Positions 5,126 to 5,667 of a DNA stretch of 5,667 nt are shown one piece after another. The translations under genes were made by a program, and so were the position numbers. Location: the NCBI GenBank assembly GCA_030377945.1, contig JAUCGD010000217.1:1-5667 (forward strand), read 5' to 3'. Origin of the DNA: Desulfobacterales bacterium HSG17. Its GTDB lineage: Bacteria; Desulfobacterota; Desulfobacteria; Desulfobacterales; Desulfococcaceae. A model generated the notes under the pieces. That model searched no databases, was not told the DNA's origin, and was given only the letters and a program-made list of their open reading frames with translations. How positions within the stretch are numbered: position 1 is the stretch's first letter; every line of letters begins with the position of its first letter.

Positions 5126-5667
5126 TCAGGTTTTTAATACCAATTTATTTCGCCTCATATGATATTCACTGAACTTTACATCTCTATATACGTCATACAC
5201 TGGAAGATCGCACTTTATAGATTTAATGCTGACAATATCTTCCGGCTTTTCATATTTTGAATATATCCAAGTGTCATCCATTTGTCGCAAGAATTTTTCA
5301 ACTTTTCGAAAATATTGTGAAACAAGAATGTATTCAGAAAATGTACTAATAAACTGATAATGTGAAAATTTATCTCCTCGATCATAGGCTTCTGTTGAAT
5401 CAGAAAGAATTTCTATTATCACAATGGGATTTTTTAGAATATCACTGTATTCATCATCATATTCTTCATTTCCACAAACAACAACTATATCAGGATATGT
5501 GTATTTTTTGATTTCTTTCATTTTTACTTTCATGTCGCTTGCAAAAATACTACATGGCTTTTCAAGCAATTGATTTCCTAACACCCTGACAATATTGGTT
5601 GATATTTTATTGTGTTCTCGGCTTGCACCAGCCATTGCAAAAATTTCACCACCAAAATATTCACTTT
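5126..5667 (-). CDS. Uma2-family (DUF820) PD-(D/E)XK nuclease-like protein, 5' end outside window
   Basis: The frame stays open to the right edge: upstream of the ATG at 5635 it reads SEYFGGEIFA, which matches the usual Uma2 lead-in (EYFNGEI-x-AMAGAS). The true start therefore lies beyond the window and that ATG is internal. Numbering from it, the visible motifs are AMAGAS-x-EHN (about 1-9), YPDIVVVC with the likely catalytic aspartate (D49), IVIIEILSDST with the catalytic glutamate (E75), a conserved D-x-x-K (about 86-89) and an EYILVSQ strand (101-107). The fold is that of restriction-like nucleases. The family is abundant in cyanobacteria and in some spirochaetes, but its natural role is unsettled. 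It ends 18 bases before attC-5 and is the only gene of its cassette in view. Confidence 0.85.
   Translation of the reverse strand, partial: SEYFGGEIFAMAGASREHNKISTNIVRVLGNQLLEKPCSIFASDMKVKMKEIKKYTYPDIVVVCGNEEYDDEYSDILKNPIVIIEILSDSTEAYDRGDKFSHYQFISTFSEYILVSQYFRKVEKFLRQMDDTWIYSKYEKPEDIVSIKSIKCDLPVYDVYRDVKFSEYHMRRNKLVLKT

Noticed and set aside
5126..5635. Uma2 gene starting at the ATG at 5635
   Set aside because: The frame continues upstream to the window edge and encodes family-typical residues, so this ATG is internal.

Overview
The window is AT-rich bacterial DNA whose genes are separated by five near-identical, GC-rich, 85-bp hairpin repeats. The repeats end in ATAAC and GTTA(T/G), fold imperfectly into one long stem, and sit just downstream of genes. 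These are the properties of integron attC recombination sites, so I read the window as part of an integron cassette array without an integrase in view (a CALIN, cluster of attC sites lacking integrase). A spirochaete, most likely a Treponema, is my best guess. It rests on the low GC, the gene content (DUF5063, Uma2, GTPases) and the knowledge that Treponema denticola carries a large chromosomal integron. This is inference, not proof.

Layout, left to right. A DUF5063-family gene (30-584, +) has its stop codon inside attC-1. A 158-bp cassette without an ORF follows, ending in attC-2. Next comes a translationally coupled pair of paralogous P-loop GTPases (859-2004 and 2004-2630, +): the first carries a C-terminal DUF697-like membrane region, the second is a bare G domain. 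An AT-rich stretch packed with inverted repeats (about 2614-2923) separates them from a truncated extracellular solute-binding protein gene (2960-3259, -). Beyond that lies a 126-bp inverted-repeat element in a gene-free stretch. The remainder is on the minus strand: attC-3, a molybdenum-storage-protein (MosB-like) gene preceded by a 71-codon basic protein gene, attC-4, a second copy of the ORF-less cassette, attC-5, and the 5'-truncated end of a Uma2-family nuclease gene running off the right edge.

The arrangement is the notable part. The left attC sites point right and the right ones point left, so two cassette arrays converge on the GTPase/solute-binding-protein segment. The block attC-1/mini-cassette/attC-2 (570-812) recurs almost exactly, inverted, at 4868-5107. 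The 85-bp sites are identical in pairs: 1 with 5, and 2 with 4. The ORF-less cassette carries an extended -10-like element that in each copy points into the neighbouring operon, GTPases on the left and molybdenum storage on the right. It may therefore be a mobile promoter. The inverted block could also allow the 4-kb interior to flip.
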